Positions 1-12,304 of a stretch of 64,000 bases of DNA are shown here, one piece after another. This DNA is from Marisa cornuarietis. Its lineage: Eukaryota > Mollusca > Gastropoda > Architaenioglossa > Ampullariidae. The position numbers and the translations under genes are program-made. Under the pieces are notes generated by a model, which saw only the letters and a program-made list of their open reading frames with translations, did not search any database and was not told the origin of the DNA. The DNA is taken from contig SMMW01000126.1 in NCBI GenBank assembly GCA_004794655.1, forward strand, positions 496,001 to 560,000, given 5' to 3'. The first letter of the stretch is position 1; each line of letters begins with the position of its first letter.

Positions 1-1628
1 TCTGCGCTGTGATGACATTACATTTACAGGCGAACAATAATAAGGTATGTTAACACAATCAGCCACAGTGAAGAAAGTTATAGTGTTCAAAGAGTTCAGG
101 TATTATCTGTTTATCTTCTTCCTTTCTCCTGCAGCACATAATGACATAGCAATTATTTTGACCAATGCTCCATGCTTCATAAATTCTCTTTCTGCACCAG
201 AATTTATCATAAATCAGAAAATAAATTGCACTCACTTAATGACTTGTGCAGGCGATTTGGATGCACAGGCCATAATGAATCTGGATTTTAGCTCTAATAA
301 TGAAGCTTGTCGTGAACTTTGGGGAAAGAGCACACAAAGATGGTCAGAGATTGTGATTGCCGTCGCCTCGGGCTAATCACACTCTCGACACCTCGACCAA
401 CTCACGCCGACTTGTAGGTGTACGCACACACTTATACTAAAGTGGTAATAAAGATTTAACTGACTCGAGCCCCCAGGCGTACGTCCCCAAGAACAACACA
501 AGGCAATTTAATATATTAAAAAAATTATTAATAATCGAGAGTTTTGACCAATTGAGCATAAAAAATACAATACTTCAAATTTCAACATTAGCTCGCTCTC
601 TAGGCGCCCCGGTATAATCTCTACTTCTAATCCAGATAACGTGAGTCACTGACTAATTAGCTTAACTACTACACACAACACACTGCACTCGACTGACACA
701 CTCTCGCCACTTATCTCTACACCAGGTTGTCTCTTTCCACGTGGAGGGCCCTCCGATGTTTGATGTCCAGGAATCTGTTGCTGTGACGTCGTCTATCGTT
801 GCTGCCTCTCCCACGAGCACTGAGACTCTGGCACCACCGCGTGCCACCACGTGTCTCTTCCTCTAGGCCAGACTGCAATCAGAGCTTAACCGCGCCTAAC
901 GAGGGACCAACGTTTATCAACCAGCTTCTACCTCTACTGTTTGCGACCAAATAACCACTGGAATAAAAACGCTGCGCACTCTATGACAAGAGTGGGTTCT
1001 TACGGTCGCATCCTGGCTGTGAACACTGCCAGTCTCTCCCCTCCTGGAAGAACCCCTGCCGTGATAACTGCTGTTCCCCGCTTCCGTCCTGCTCTAGTGC
1101 TGACGTAAGAGGCCGTCCACCCCCAACCCCCGACACTAGCTGATCCTAAAGAGATAGGCGTCGAGAAAACATACCTGGTCCTTTTGCCCGCCGCCTGATC
1201 GCATCAAAGGCGATTGTTGCCGTACCACCACGTTCCCTTAACTATCTATTCTACCTACTACCCTGTTTGACAGCGCGTTTGCACGAATCGAGTATAAAGC
1301 ATAAGTTCGACACCAATACTATAGCCCTATCATCTAGTTATCATATGACAGAGTTTTCATCTGCTTCAACAGATTTTGGTGGCCAGTTGCACATACTGCG
1401 ACCACTGGTATCTTCAAGGAATTCTCACCTCAAAATACAAACTTTTGTTATTTGTTTAAGTGTTGAATAAAGACCCTAAATATATCGGACATTCAAGCCA
1501 CATCGGGCTTTTTCAAATGTCATTCGTTAAAGGCGATAAAATGTGCTGGTTTCCGAAGATTAACGAGCACTCGACGAAGCAGCCCAAGCACGGAATTCCC
1601 GTAGTGTGAGTCTTTAGTGTCAATAACA
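1..1628. other. No recognised gene; mixed noncoding sequence
   Basis: I recognise no gene here. A 109-codon open frame at 47-376 has no domain or splice pattern I can identify. From about 400 to 1250 the sequence is C-rich on the plus strand with only short unrelated open frames. It could be part of an old LTR or another repeat, but no boundary pair is visible inside the window. Confidence 0.4.
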
Positions 1629-1670
1629 ATGGCAGACTTGCAAGCTGTGGATAGCGCCACAGAATCAGCT

Positions 1671-1781
1671 AAAAAGGACGCAAGAGCCTTGATTTCGATT
1701 TGCGAGGGGTTTCCCCGGCTGATGCTGCTGCTTTGTGAGTGTTAGGTTCACAAATCTAACTCGAGGCTCTTGCGCCCTTTT
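1671..1781. repeat. Short inverted repeat (hairpin arms 1672-1692 and 1761-1781)
   Basis: The arm at 1672-1692 and the reverse complement of 1761-1781 match at 19 of 21 positions around the shared core GGACGCAAGAGCC / GGGCGCAAGAGCC. The 68-base spacer lies just downstream of a short ATG-initiated frame (1629-1745, 38 codons) that runs through the left arm. The function is unknown; it may be a MITE end or a folded-back duplication. Confidence 0.6.
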
Positions 1782-2269
1782 CAGTAAGCGACACAGACGT
1801 TACGCATTTCAAAGTTTTCGGATAGATGCACATCAGCAAAAGCGAAATAACAGCAGAAGTCGTGAAACGTAGTAGTACTGTTGTCGTAAATAATGGCACT
1901 TTTGAGTCTGAATATATGGGTGAGAATCCCTTTAAAATGCCAGTAGCTAGCTGTCTGGAATAAACCTTCTTCTGATTCTTCAAAAAACTCCACAACATGG
2001 AATAAGGCCACCTAAACAAAGACAGCTTATAAGCTTTCTTCAGCAACAATGCATCCCCTACAAGGTCATACGTCACTGTCCTCAGGCACTTAGTCACTGG
2101 CATTTAGACTACAGTAGAGACAAATACCTAATCCCCAGACACCAAGGACAGAAGAACAGCTAGACTAAAATAGGAACCTATACCTAATCCCCAAGACACT
2201 GTGGCTAGGACAATATTTCTGATAGGCAGCTAGTCGCACTTGGCTTGCTGTAGTCACTTCCCACCAAAC

Positions 2270-2450
2270 ACTCAATATTGGCCCAAGCTAGGCGTTAGCT
2301 AGGTTCTTTATCGGCGCAATATGGGATTAGATATTGGGCCTAGAATGGCCCGACATTGGAAAAAGACTGGCCGAATCTCGGTATTTCATAAGCGCCGACG
2401 TTTCGCCTAGCTTGGGTCTAGTAATGGACCATTCAATATACCTAAGCATA
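2270..2450. repeat. Dispersed palindrome-rich repeat (GCCCAAGCTAGGC family)
   Basis: The block begins with GGCCCAAGCTAGGC and ends with GCCTAGCTTGGGT, which are near-inverted copies. In between are several ATTGGGCC/TTGGCC-type half-palindromes. Related blocks lie near 7800-7962, 16360-16520, 17400-17630 and 26600-26745, so this is a dispersed family, probably non-autonomous DNA. No coding sequence is present. Confidence 0.55.
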
Positions 2451-3699
2451 TTCATCATGTAGCACTATGGCTCTTTTATTTTTATCCAATACAGTAAGCC
2501 GAATGCTGTCAGTTGAAATCAAGTGGGAACTAGACTAACATTAGTTGTTCACCCTTTAAGTGCAGAATCCAGATTAGATCACACCAGCAACCACACAAGT
2601 CTTGCATTCCTGTCTTAATCCATTGCCTTTGCTAGGCTGAGAGGCCGTTACAACCATAGTTGTTAGCATAAATTTACCCCTTTTTCAAAAAATTATATAA
2701 AATTAGTGAAAAGAGGTAAAAGAACAATTAAAATTGATAATGATAGATCAAAACGTGTAGAAAAGAATCAGCTTACCTTGTGTTTGCTTAAAAACACACT
2801 TTTATAGTATTCCCAACAGAAACTGCAATGGTAATAAGTAAAAATAAAATTGTTACAGAAGTTTCAAGAGCCTAAAAAATAAAAAAATAAAAGTAACATA
2901 AGGGAGGAAACTACTACAACCGTTGGGAAATCGTCTAACATGATTCCCTCCCTTGAAATGACAGGAAGTCAAAAGATTCTGCTTTAAACAAAGGAAAGTT
3001 TGAGAATTGAAGCACGTTGTGTCTTACTTTGACATGGATGTTTACTTCAACAACCACAAAGGAGACGAAAATAGTAAATAATATTAACATTCTAATGTAT
3101 ATTCTAATAAAACATATGTTTGTTTGGTACTTTATGTCTGTATATATTGTGTAAATAATTTTTTTTTTGTTAATTTCCGAGAGCTGGTCTTCAAATGTTC
3201 TAAAATGCGTACAGTCGTAATCTTTCATTTGATTTCAATACTCGAAGACAAAACCTATGTATCTTAAAATTTACACCAAGTGAATGTTTCAAAAATGCTC
3301 TTTAAAAAGGTGTATTACTGATGGTTCTCTTTACTGTAGGTTAATAAATATAAATTTTCAAATCTGCGGGTCGAAATATCAATACAGGGTATTTGGTAGC
3401 CATTTTCCACACAGAAAGAAAGGTACCCTGGGAAAACGCAGAAAATTACTGTCAAACATAAAAACTACGTCATAAAAAGATTATCAATCGATAGAAAAAT
3501 GAATCAACTATCGAATTCATTAATTTTTTTATCCGTAACAACGAATTTTGAAACGTTAAAAAATAGAAAAAAGCTCAGGGTTAATTCAGCGAAAGGATTA
3601 AACAGAATAAAATGATAAATATAAATATTCAAAATTTTATTCTTGAATGAACCACTCAAGGTGGTTATGTTTCATAAATGCATATATTTAACATCTCTC

Positions 3700-4445
3700 C
3701 TGAAAAAAAGGGGCTGTATAAGCACATTAAATGCAAACATATTGCTACAACAATATCATTTATACAAAACACCCCTCAGAATAATGTAAAGAAGTGGATA
3801 AGATTATCAAATACATACAGAGATCAATATATCAAAAGTAATTGTAAAGATCTTTATTTTTCTAAGATATTCATTGTGTAGATGCTAATAATTTTTAAAG
3901 ATACTATTCAGATACTAACACTCCTCACAAAAAGTCACAAGCTTCTCAAATGCATATTATATATATATATATATTTGCAGAGCTATCCATTGCACTGAAT
4001 ATTTAGATGTTTCCTGCATATCTTGAAAAAACATTATTTATATACAAACAATCCTGACAAAAGATAAGTGCACAACCTTATCAACGTATCAGCATTTATT
4101 GTAAGTGTAAAGATAATTTTAACTGCTTTTTCTTTCAGAGCTATCCATCGTTCAGACACTACTACATTTATTTAGTCACAAATACCCCTCACAAAAAGAT
4201 GTCAAGTCCACTACCCTATCAAATTGATAAATATCAATATATCAGCCTAAAGATAATCTTGTTTCAGGACTATCCATTGCATTGATTATTCAAATGTTGT
4301 CTAAATATTTTAAAGACATTATTTATATTGTACCATTCCAACACAAACAATCTTATCAATATATCAGCATGTTCATATGCTACCAACTTGTTTTTAAAAG
4401 TTATTTATACAAAAAATCCCTCCCAAAAGAATTCAGTCCACAAAA
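3700..4445. repeat. Degenerate tandem repeat, roughly 130-150 bp units, AT-rich
   Basis: The phrase GCTATCCATTGCA or a close variant recurs near 3983, 4140 and 4270. Each time it is followed by a run ending in CTTATCAA...TATCAGC and a CCCCTCACAAAAAG-like stretch. The units are diverged by substitutions and indels. The block sits just 3' of the last DUF4806 exon (minus strand) and may overlap its 3' UTR. No open frame longer than about 67 codons is present. Confidence 0.45.
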
Positions 4446-4522
4446 ATGAATGAACACAAAATAAACCAATATCCCCTTAAATATTCCATTTAAATAATAC
4501 CAAAAGGAAGAACAGACGAAAA

Positions 4523-6970
4523 TCAAACAGAAGTGTCCAGAGAAAGTCGCTTCTTCTTCTCTTCCTCCCTCTTTCTGCGGCCTCCAGCACGGTCACTTGA
4601 CATGGCCAGCCAATCTTCCATGTATTTATCTAGTATGTCCACATTCAAGTCTTCAAATTGCCTCTGCACAAAAAAACAAAACAAATCTATTTAAGTGAAA
4701 ATGAAATAAATTAGTGTGAGCTACAAAAGAAAATGAAAAAGTATATCTTGGCAATAATGTTAGCTTAACATCTTTTGTCAAGGAGAAAATCATTATGTTC
4801 TTTAAAACCCGTGATTTATTTTTACATATGTTATAGTGAAAATGTGACTGTATCTGCGTTAACCAATGCTTAAGGTTTCAGAAGTTGCAGAAAAAAATGG
4901 CACCAGGTTCAGGGTAGCATAATGGCATAAAAAGTGCTCGGCTTTGTGGGTTAGGGAGGTGGGAAAAGTCCATGCAGACAGTTAATATTGACATTCTTGT
5001 TTCCTCAGTATCTTTTTTGTGGGGCGAGTATCCCCTTGCCCCTGCTGGCATATCAAAATAGTGATCAAAAACGTGGTGATAGTCTGTTTGTGACTGTAAA
5101 GGTAAACCAATCTCCTTAGAACTACAGCTTTCAATCCCCACAACTTGAATGTTGTAAATGTTACACTTACCATATATGGTGTTATTCGGGTGCTTATTCA
5201 ACCACAGCTTTCCCTTTCGCCCTTCCATACTGTAGAGTATGGACAACTGCAGTTCAAAAACTTGTTTCGATGTTGGATATAAGGCATCTTTGGCTGTCTG
5301 ACCACCCAAATTGCTCAGATACAAAACCTGAAACCAACAATGTTTCAACAATCAACAGCCTCATATATTAATAAGGATCTCATATGCAAACTCCTTATTC
5401 CTTTAAACTCTTCGAAGTTTGAGCCAGTATTCTAAGAAAAGGCTTAACAAATGTGAAAATAGTGAACGCTATGAAGTAACATACACTTAGCCATTTTTTT
5501 GCTTCATTCCATTTATAAATATCTTTCCAATGTTGGTATGATTTACTTACCATCCTCTGCTTTGTGAATTCCTTTGCCAGTGCATGATCAAGTTGCAGGA
5601 GCTGAGTTACTTAGCTCAGTGGAAAGAGAAAGCCTTCTGGAAGGGCAGGAGTTTCTTGACTGGAAGCCACATTGCTTTGCCCCCTCCTGGCTTCCAGACG
5701 TTCTATCCTTCGCTGCAGACTCAAAATTTTTGAAAGTTCTCTCAAAAGATGTCGGTAACATCTTAATGATTAGGTCATTGGATAACTCTGAAAAACAATA
5801 AATATTATCTTAAAAGTTATATATATTTAAGAAGTATAGGCAAAAAGTAAGTACATTTAAGATAAATAAAACTCCTTGTACACACAAAATAAACAAACTT
5901 TTAATTCTCTCAATATACAAATAGTTTATATGGAACTTACGGTCATTAGAAGACGCCACTGACAAAGGTGGCAGTGATATTGTAGGTCTAATAGTGATTG
6001 CTGAAAAGTTAAAAGAAAAAAGTTCTTCATGTTTATTTATTAAGTGTAGGTACAAAGGGACGAAATCTTCCTTAGAAAAACTGGCATTGAAAGGGCTCTT
6101 AATATACTATCTAGAAGTTAATGTAAAATCTTACAGTCAGTAAAAGCTGTGGTGTAGTAGATGGTGATGATGCCATCTGTCTGATGCTGGCCCCTTAACA
6201 TTAAAAAAATCTGAATGATATATTTATGATGTTAGGTACAAGGTGCATAAAGCAAACTGAAAGTGGTACTTTTCATTCATTTTCATGCCGTATTTACTAA
6301 CTAGAATTCCAAGAACCCTAGAGTTGGTAACAGCAGATGGTCCTAATTCTGTGGACTGGAGATCACGCAAAACAGGCCTGACAGGAGATGGTGTCCTTGG
6401 GATTCTCAGAGGTTTTGGTGGGGTTGGGGGAGCTGGAGGTTACCCTTCTCGGGAACGTGACCTCGCTCGTTTTCTCGATTCTGCAGAGAAAGATGGGTAG
6501 AAAAGTAGCAAGAGCAGAAGGGGAGAGTAAGAAGGACTAGCATTGTGTGGACTGTCTTAGGAGTAATGCTATAAAATACAACAATCATATTTTCTTTTAA
6601 ATTGGACATGTAGGAGTACAACACTAGATACATGATCAGAGTTATCAGACACTTGAATCTTGATAGCAACCTAGACCTCAGAAATAAAAATCTAAGGCCT
6701 TACTGCTCAATTGTGAGGTTGTTGGCCTCGGTGGCGATATGCTGTTTTAATCAGAGCTAGAGCTCCTAAAAAAAGTAAATTTTTTATGGAATCACAACAT
6801 CTTATGTTCCTTTCACTATCATAATTTCTTGTGAGTAGCAAAAATAAAAAAAATCAGAAGCACTAACCAGATCCTTCTTGGGACTGATTTCCGTTTGCTA
6901 GCATTGTCAGAAGCATCTGACAGGCAGCCTCTTCTGCCTTTTGAAGGAGGCAGACGGTTCTCTAGTATGT
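4523..6970 (-). pseudogene. DUF4806-type multi-exon gene, disrupted
   Basis: Function is unknown; DUF4806 proteins are common in invertebrates and some are repeat-associated. Four exons are supported on the minus strand: 6000-5941 (residues AITIRPTISLPPLSVASSND), 5787-5551, 5327-5171 and a terminal exon 4663-4523 ending in TGA. Donors read gtaag; acceptors are tttttcag, ggtttcag and ttgtgcag. The DUF4806 core is recognisable from FLFPLS through LLQLDHALAKEF, VLYLSNLGGQTAKDAL, SMEGRKGKLWL and a C-terminal DILDKYMEDWLAM with a basic tail. Possible upstream exons lie at 6136-6177, about 6290-6500 and 6885-6969 (NILENRLPPSKGRRG). Defects: an in-frame TAA at 5611-5613 inside the core; a one-base frame change between QLSNDLIIKML and the coiled-coil segment RRIERLEARR in exon 5787-5551; and a phase mismatch before the last exon, meaning a missed small exon or an indel. 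The first exon was not found. Confidence 0.75.
6482..6546 (-). mobile_element. 3'-end fragment of the L2/CR1-like LINE
   Basis: Read on the minus strand, this stretch matches the 3' UTR of the LINE at 36905-38785 (its positions about 38508-38595). Both contain the order CTCCTAA, CACAATGCT, CTGCTCTTGCTAC and ACCCATCTTTCTCTGCAG. The fragment ends exactly where a possible exon of the DUF4806 gene begins, so the acceptor CTTTCTCTGCAG would be LINE-derived. Confidence 0.7.
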
Positions 6971-7579
6971 TTCTGCTAAAATGTCATAAAATAAAATACA
7001 CAGACATGTCATTACACTATATTCAGCATAAATTTAACATCAAATACTAAAGTAATGTATGGCTTCACAATGAAATGCAGGTTCATTCGTATTTAATTAA
7101 CTTTGCATGCATTCAGGTTAAATGATTGAAAAAAATCTATATATACACACACACCAGTATTATTACAATTAATATGTAAATTGTTAATCAAATTCTGCTG
7201 TAAAAAAATGAATAGACTTGATGAAAGTGCGGGGCTTAACAAAAAGATGTGCTAATGAACCTAGTAAACAACTTTTGTGACAAACCCACCACAGGTAAAA
7301 GAATGAAATGAAAAAAGAGAATAAAGTTAAGTCTGAAGATTTCAGTGGATGTTAAAAAAAGTCACAAGTTCTGATAAAGCGCTCAATTACAAGAACAGGA
7401 TCCGAAACATACTTCATGACAAAAATTTTGCGAATTAAATGGATGTGATTTTTTTATTTTAACACAATTGTTCCCTTTTGTAACTGAAATCTGATTAGTT
7501 TTACTTTGAACGCTTCCGATGAAATGTGATGATCTTAAAGTGAAAACCAGAGAAAATCAGAGAAGAGAAACTTTAAAAT

Positions 7580-7962
7580 ATAGGTCCAGAAACAGGCCGA
7601 AACACGTGCGAATGTTTGCGCGAGTGACTGTTCTTGATAAATTATATATACTTTTTTGTTGTTGTTGAAATTTTGTTAACCATGAAGTATAAAATATAGT
7701 TTTAAGTTACTTAAAGATCTATAAAATAATAACTATTTCATCTTTAAATGTACGACGACTTAATAGTCATGAATATTCATGCCAACGTGACAGGCTCAGT
7801 CCCCGCGCGGCGATCTCCCGATCCCACATAGCATTGCGCGAATGCCGGCGTTTGGTCGGGTAATGCCCGGCAATGGGCAAACCGACGTTGCAAGATTCAC
7901 CCTAGCTAGGTTCAATCTAGGTCCAATCTTACGTGTTTGCTGGGTTATCATAACCCAAAAAA
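7580..7962. repeat. Dispersed non-autonomous repeat, copy 1
   Basis: This stretch has an AT-rich part (about 7580-7780, containing AGTCATGAATATTCATG) followed by a GC-rich part (7800-7962) that ends CTAGCTAGGTTCAATCTAGG...TGTTTGCTGGG. The whole block reappears inverted at about 16360-16760, and the GC-rich part reappears directly at 26600-26745. No coding sequence is present. It is likely a MITE-like or Helitron-like non-autonomous element; the superfamily is not determinable by eye. Confidence 0.65.
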
Positions 7963-8304
7963 CACCTCTCTATCATACCCTCCCCATTCTTGCCTGTGTG
8001 GTCTCTGGGTTGTCAACAAGCAGCACAAGACTTTTAATTGTGGGGGATGTTATGTTCCTTCCACAGTTGCCGCATTACATAATGTATGACCTGACATAGT
8101 AGACGAATACTACCTAAATCAACACCGACATCAAACTGAGGTGTCTACCGTCGGTATAGGGCGAAGGTCACATGACAGCATAATTCTCAACAATGGCTCG
8201 TTTTCACGTGACGTCATCAGTTTTTGCGGGCTGCTTTGGCGACCATGTTTATACCCCAGTTAAAGGAGTGGTTACACAAGCTTGCTAGCAACTCATCAAT
8301 TATC

Positions 8305-9157
8305 ATGGTCATCTGCGATATAAAAGGATGAGGAAACAAGCCCGGCAGTAAAAGAAATGTTCCTCTAAATGTATCTTTTCATAAAATCCCCAAAATTATT
8401 TTGAACCAAGGTGACGATACAAAAATACTTACAGAAGAACGACGTCGTCTATGGAAGGCAGTCGTTTACAGAAAGGATATTACAATGGAAGAGAAGTGGA
8501 ACAAAACATTAGTCTGTTCGAAACACTTTGTTGACGGTAAGAAACCAGACGTTTTCCAAATTACTAAAGTATGTTGTGTTATGTGTTTTACACATTGCGA
8601 AAAATATTTTCTTCATTGTTGGTTAGTGACGGTATCTTAAGTGAATGTCAAAACAAGGCTTGCATTATGTCTGACCATGTCAAATAAAGTATAGATATAG
8701 AGAGAGCATGAAAAACGCTATTTATGTTTTATCATTCTTATTTTTAGACATTGTATCTCGTATATTTTGTTTCAGTGCTATTTTTTATAATCAGTGTCAC
8801 TAAGATGTAATTCATGGGTTGTTTTGTTTTCTTATGTCTAGGAAAGCCATCCTATTTTAATTTCTGGAATGGTCCTTCCTGGCTTCCCACTCTTCATTTG
8901 GGACATGAGCGATCAAGTACTTGTTCAGAAGCTGAGATTTCGAAAGACAGATATTTGAGGCTTGTGTGTCGCAAAGAGGTAATATTGCATCTATCACTAC
9001 TCCACATGCTGCCAGCAAGCAGCAGTGAGACAAGTCAGGAAGAAAATTTGTGTGAAAATGATTTTGGCCACTCAAGTGCTTGTGAAGAAAGTCTCTATCA
9101 GGATGGTAACATGGCAGCGAAGAAAGTGTACATCAAGGTAATGAACATGGCTGCATA
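8305..9157 (+). pseudogene. THAP zinc-finger transposase N-terminus, nonsense-mutated
   Basis: THAP domains are C2CH zinc fingers that bind transposon ends. Frame 8305 starts ATG and reads MVICDIKG, then TGA at 8329-8331, then GNKPGSKRNVPLNVSFHKIP and on to LVCSKHFVDGKKPD. The first Cys (codon 4) and the C-x2-H pair (CSKH) are present. The TGA lies where the second zinc-binding Cys should be, so a TGC-to-TGA change is likely. An intron (donor near 8570, acceptor near 8840) leads to a second exon with GKPSYFNFWNGPSWLPTLHL, the usual post-THAP segment. The frame then runs out at 9157 without a DDE domain. No intact start restores the finger. Confidence 0.8.
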
Positions 9158-10071
9158 GAAGATTAATGTTCAAATGATTAGGACGCTCAGACAGATTTGA
9201 CTGGACAAAATATAGATGGAATCAGGTAAGACTGTGAGACCAGACTTCTTGATTTAGTTAAAAACAGAAAGCATTATTCTATTTATGAAAGACGGGTGTA
9301 TGTTGAAGATGAGTTCCATTTCACACAGGACTTCCTTCATTGGCGGTAATGGACCTTATTTTCAGAATGGTTGAGCCGTGCATGTCTAATCAAACACAGT
9401 CACTATCTAAAGAGCAAGAGTTTTTGTTGTGTTTAATTAAGATAAGGCTGAATTGTATTTGTTTTCTTTTTTGCACTTTATTGATCATAGCATGATCATG
9501 TCAAACTGAGTCTGTAAATTACTTGGTAAGTTGATGTGAAACAGTCTGAACAGCACAGAATTTGTTCATTGGTGAAGATGTTATTGTTAATATTTTTGTT
9601 ATTGGTAGGACATACAGATATGCATAGTTACATCAAATGTTATTGTCATTTGAATGCAAATGCCATTTGCTTGCTCGGAAGCTAATTCAGAGCAATGCTG
9701 ATGCCAGAACTTCTTTGTGGATTTTAGATTACCTGACTAATAGACCTCTTTAGTAATCCATATCAGCCATGTTATTTAAATTTGGGATTTCGACATGTAC
9801 CTTCTTAGTCTGTAATGATTTTTTAATGTACAGTTATGTTCTGTCAGCAGGCAGTAATTTCCTGAAAAGGGTTAAAATGTATTTCAACATGAAGAATTTT
9901 ATAAAAGAATAAAACCAATTATTTACAAAACCTTGGTATTGTCTTTATGCTCAGCATACAGATTTATACATGTCATTATATACTATTAATATGTAACATA
10001 CAGCAATTGCAACATTTGTCTCTTCAATCATGTATACAAGCACATTACAACAAGCGTGTATATAAACTTCA

Positions 10072-12304
10072 TTTCCTGCAGTGGTGACACAACCAACTTT
10101 TTTTTGGTACACGTTTCAGTTTGATACATTCCAGGTGAAACCACTGGTTGTACGGACAGTTTTCACTGATGCAGTGAATCATATGTCGTCCATCATCAGC
10201 TCCCCCCACACACAGAAGCTCTTTTGTGTGGATGATGATGATGTTGGCTTGTTGCATGTCGCCAAAGACTTTCTCATAGTTGAGAAATAGTGCGCCAGGA
10301 CCTCAGGCATAACACATCCCTTATGAAATAATGCAGGCTGCAAAGATTTTTCCTCCCAGAATTCCTGATCAGGCAAAATTCTTATTCTGAGAAATGGCAG
10401 GTGTGGTGACCATTTTTCTCCTGGAGTCTTACTGGCTGCCGATTGTTGTCCAGTTGCAAAAGGTCTAGGTCTTGATATGCTGCATCTTTAGATTTCAGTC
10501 TGGATGGACACTTAATCTCCACACATCCAGCACCACAGCACTCACATGACACCATGGCATCTGGTGAGGCCCCAAAAACAGGATACTCAGGGTTCATGCA
10601 GACTCCTGACTCCTTCATCATAAAACCATGATGCTCCCCTTGCATTTTACTAAAATATTCTTGCTTGGCCTTGCCCCCATTTCAGAGGTGCAGGCACTTG
10701 CATAATTAAATGAAATTTAGCAGGTGTTATCAAATCTTTTAAAAGTGAGGCACTTGGTGCAGTTCTGCTGGTCTGGCATGCAGCTTTAAAGTTTGATGCA
10801 GTTATTTTGCCAGTCCTCATTCTGGCCTACAATGCAGACTTTCTCTGAATTCTAGTTGATGTCTCTACAAATTCTGCCTGTTCATGTGTGAAGAGCAAGG
10901 AAAAGTTATCTGCCACCCTACTGATACTCCCATAATCTTTGTCCGCCAGATCTGGCAGGAAAGCTATTGACATGTCCGGTGGAAGCCCAACCGTGATGGC
11001 CTTTGGCACAAAATTAACAGCATAATCATCAACAACAGATAAAATAAATGCATTTGAATGAATGGAGTGCAAATCTTTGAAGAAATCTTCCACTTCTTTC
11101 TTCGTTGGTGGTGGATTTTTTTTTTGCCAACCTGCTGTTGATCGTCTTCTATGGCTCTCTTTCGTTTCTTAGCAGCAGACTCCAAGTTCATATCCTTCAG
11201 CTTGGAATACTGTACTTCGTGGGGACCGGTTGTTGGAAACAGCCAATAAGCTGGCAATTCGGTGGGGTAGCCTCCTTCCGTACACGGGAACATGACTCAA
11301 GGCAAAAAAGAACTGCAGCAATATGACTGCAGGCTTCTGACAAACCTGCCATGCAAATGCAGTGTGCACTCTCAATATATCCATCCTGATTTATTATCAC
11401 CCAGGGTTTCAGTGGTTTTTCTGCTACCCGCATGGAGTGTGTCACCTGAATAAAGAAATAAAGAATGCATTTAAAAAAATAAAATCCTAAAGCTTCAGGA
11501 TGATTGGTACTTCATAAAGAAAAAAACAATTTTTTCATTACAACTTGAAAATTCACAATAGGCATCTGAAATGTATCAAACGGAAACATGTACTGAAAAA
11601 AATTGGTTGTGTTACCACTGCAGGAAATGATAAAGTTTATATTTTCTACAGACTTCATAATTATATTAATATGTATGCTTGTTGTGATGTGCTTGTATAC
11701 ATTACCTTTGCTTTTAAGACATGTGATGTCCCAATCAGTTTATAAAGAACCTCCTTGATCCAGCCATCCTGGAAGAGTTTGTAACCATCCAGAGCCTTAT
11801 AATGCTTCCTCTGCTCTTTGGTGTAGGCATTGGAACTGGTGATAAGCAAATCACCAAAACAAGTGTTATGCAAGTGAAATGTAAACAAATGCTTCTACCA
11901 ACTGTTCTCATCTTAATCACAATCGACTGCAAACAAATGTTAAATTACTTAATTTGTTTTTCTAGAAGAGAATATTGCACACCAAGAAAATTATTAATCA
12001 CATTTTACTGCTCAACAAACTCACCTGCAGACAAGATAGCTGTACACGTCAATGTAGGTCACATCTGGCCATGCCATTCTGTCTCTTCCATACTCTTTTT
12101 TTCGATAATGTACGGATCTAAGCCGCTGATCACTTTTGTTTTGGACTCATATCTAAGTCTCATGTCGGGTGACAGTGAGAACTTGTAGTTACTTTGTAAA
12201 TCGTACATGGAAATAAACCGACGATAGTCGCGGAGAACACGCAAACGCCGACCGCTAGGGCTTCGATATGGCGGACAGTGCCTCGTTGCTAACGTGTGTA
12301 TCAC
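10072..12304 (-). pseudogene. SWIM-YqaJ nuclease-PHD protein of copy 1, frameshifted
   Basis: This is the accessory protein of the transposon. N-terminal exon 12304-12026 ends VTYIDVYSYLVCR before gtgagt. Exon about 11880-11706 carries AYTKEQRKHYKALDGYKLF before gtaatg. From 11447 (acceptor ttattcag) come a SWIM finger CICMAGLSEACSHIAAVLF, a lysine/arginine-rich linker, a segment ending near 10650 with RTGKITASNF, the YqaJ core GVCMNPEYPVFGASPDAMV with D and VEIKCP (D...ExK nuclease motif), a segment FWEEKSLQPALFHKGCVMPE, and a C-terminal PHD finger (CISENCPYNQWFHLEC...WLCHHC, stop near 10072). Frame changes occur near 12075 (before PDVTYID), in 11090-11170, near 10650-10830 and after the ExK motif near 10390. 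The role of YqaJ proteins in these elements is not established. Confidence 0.8.
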
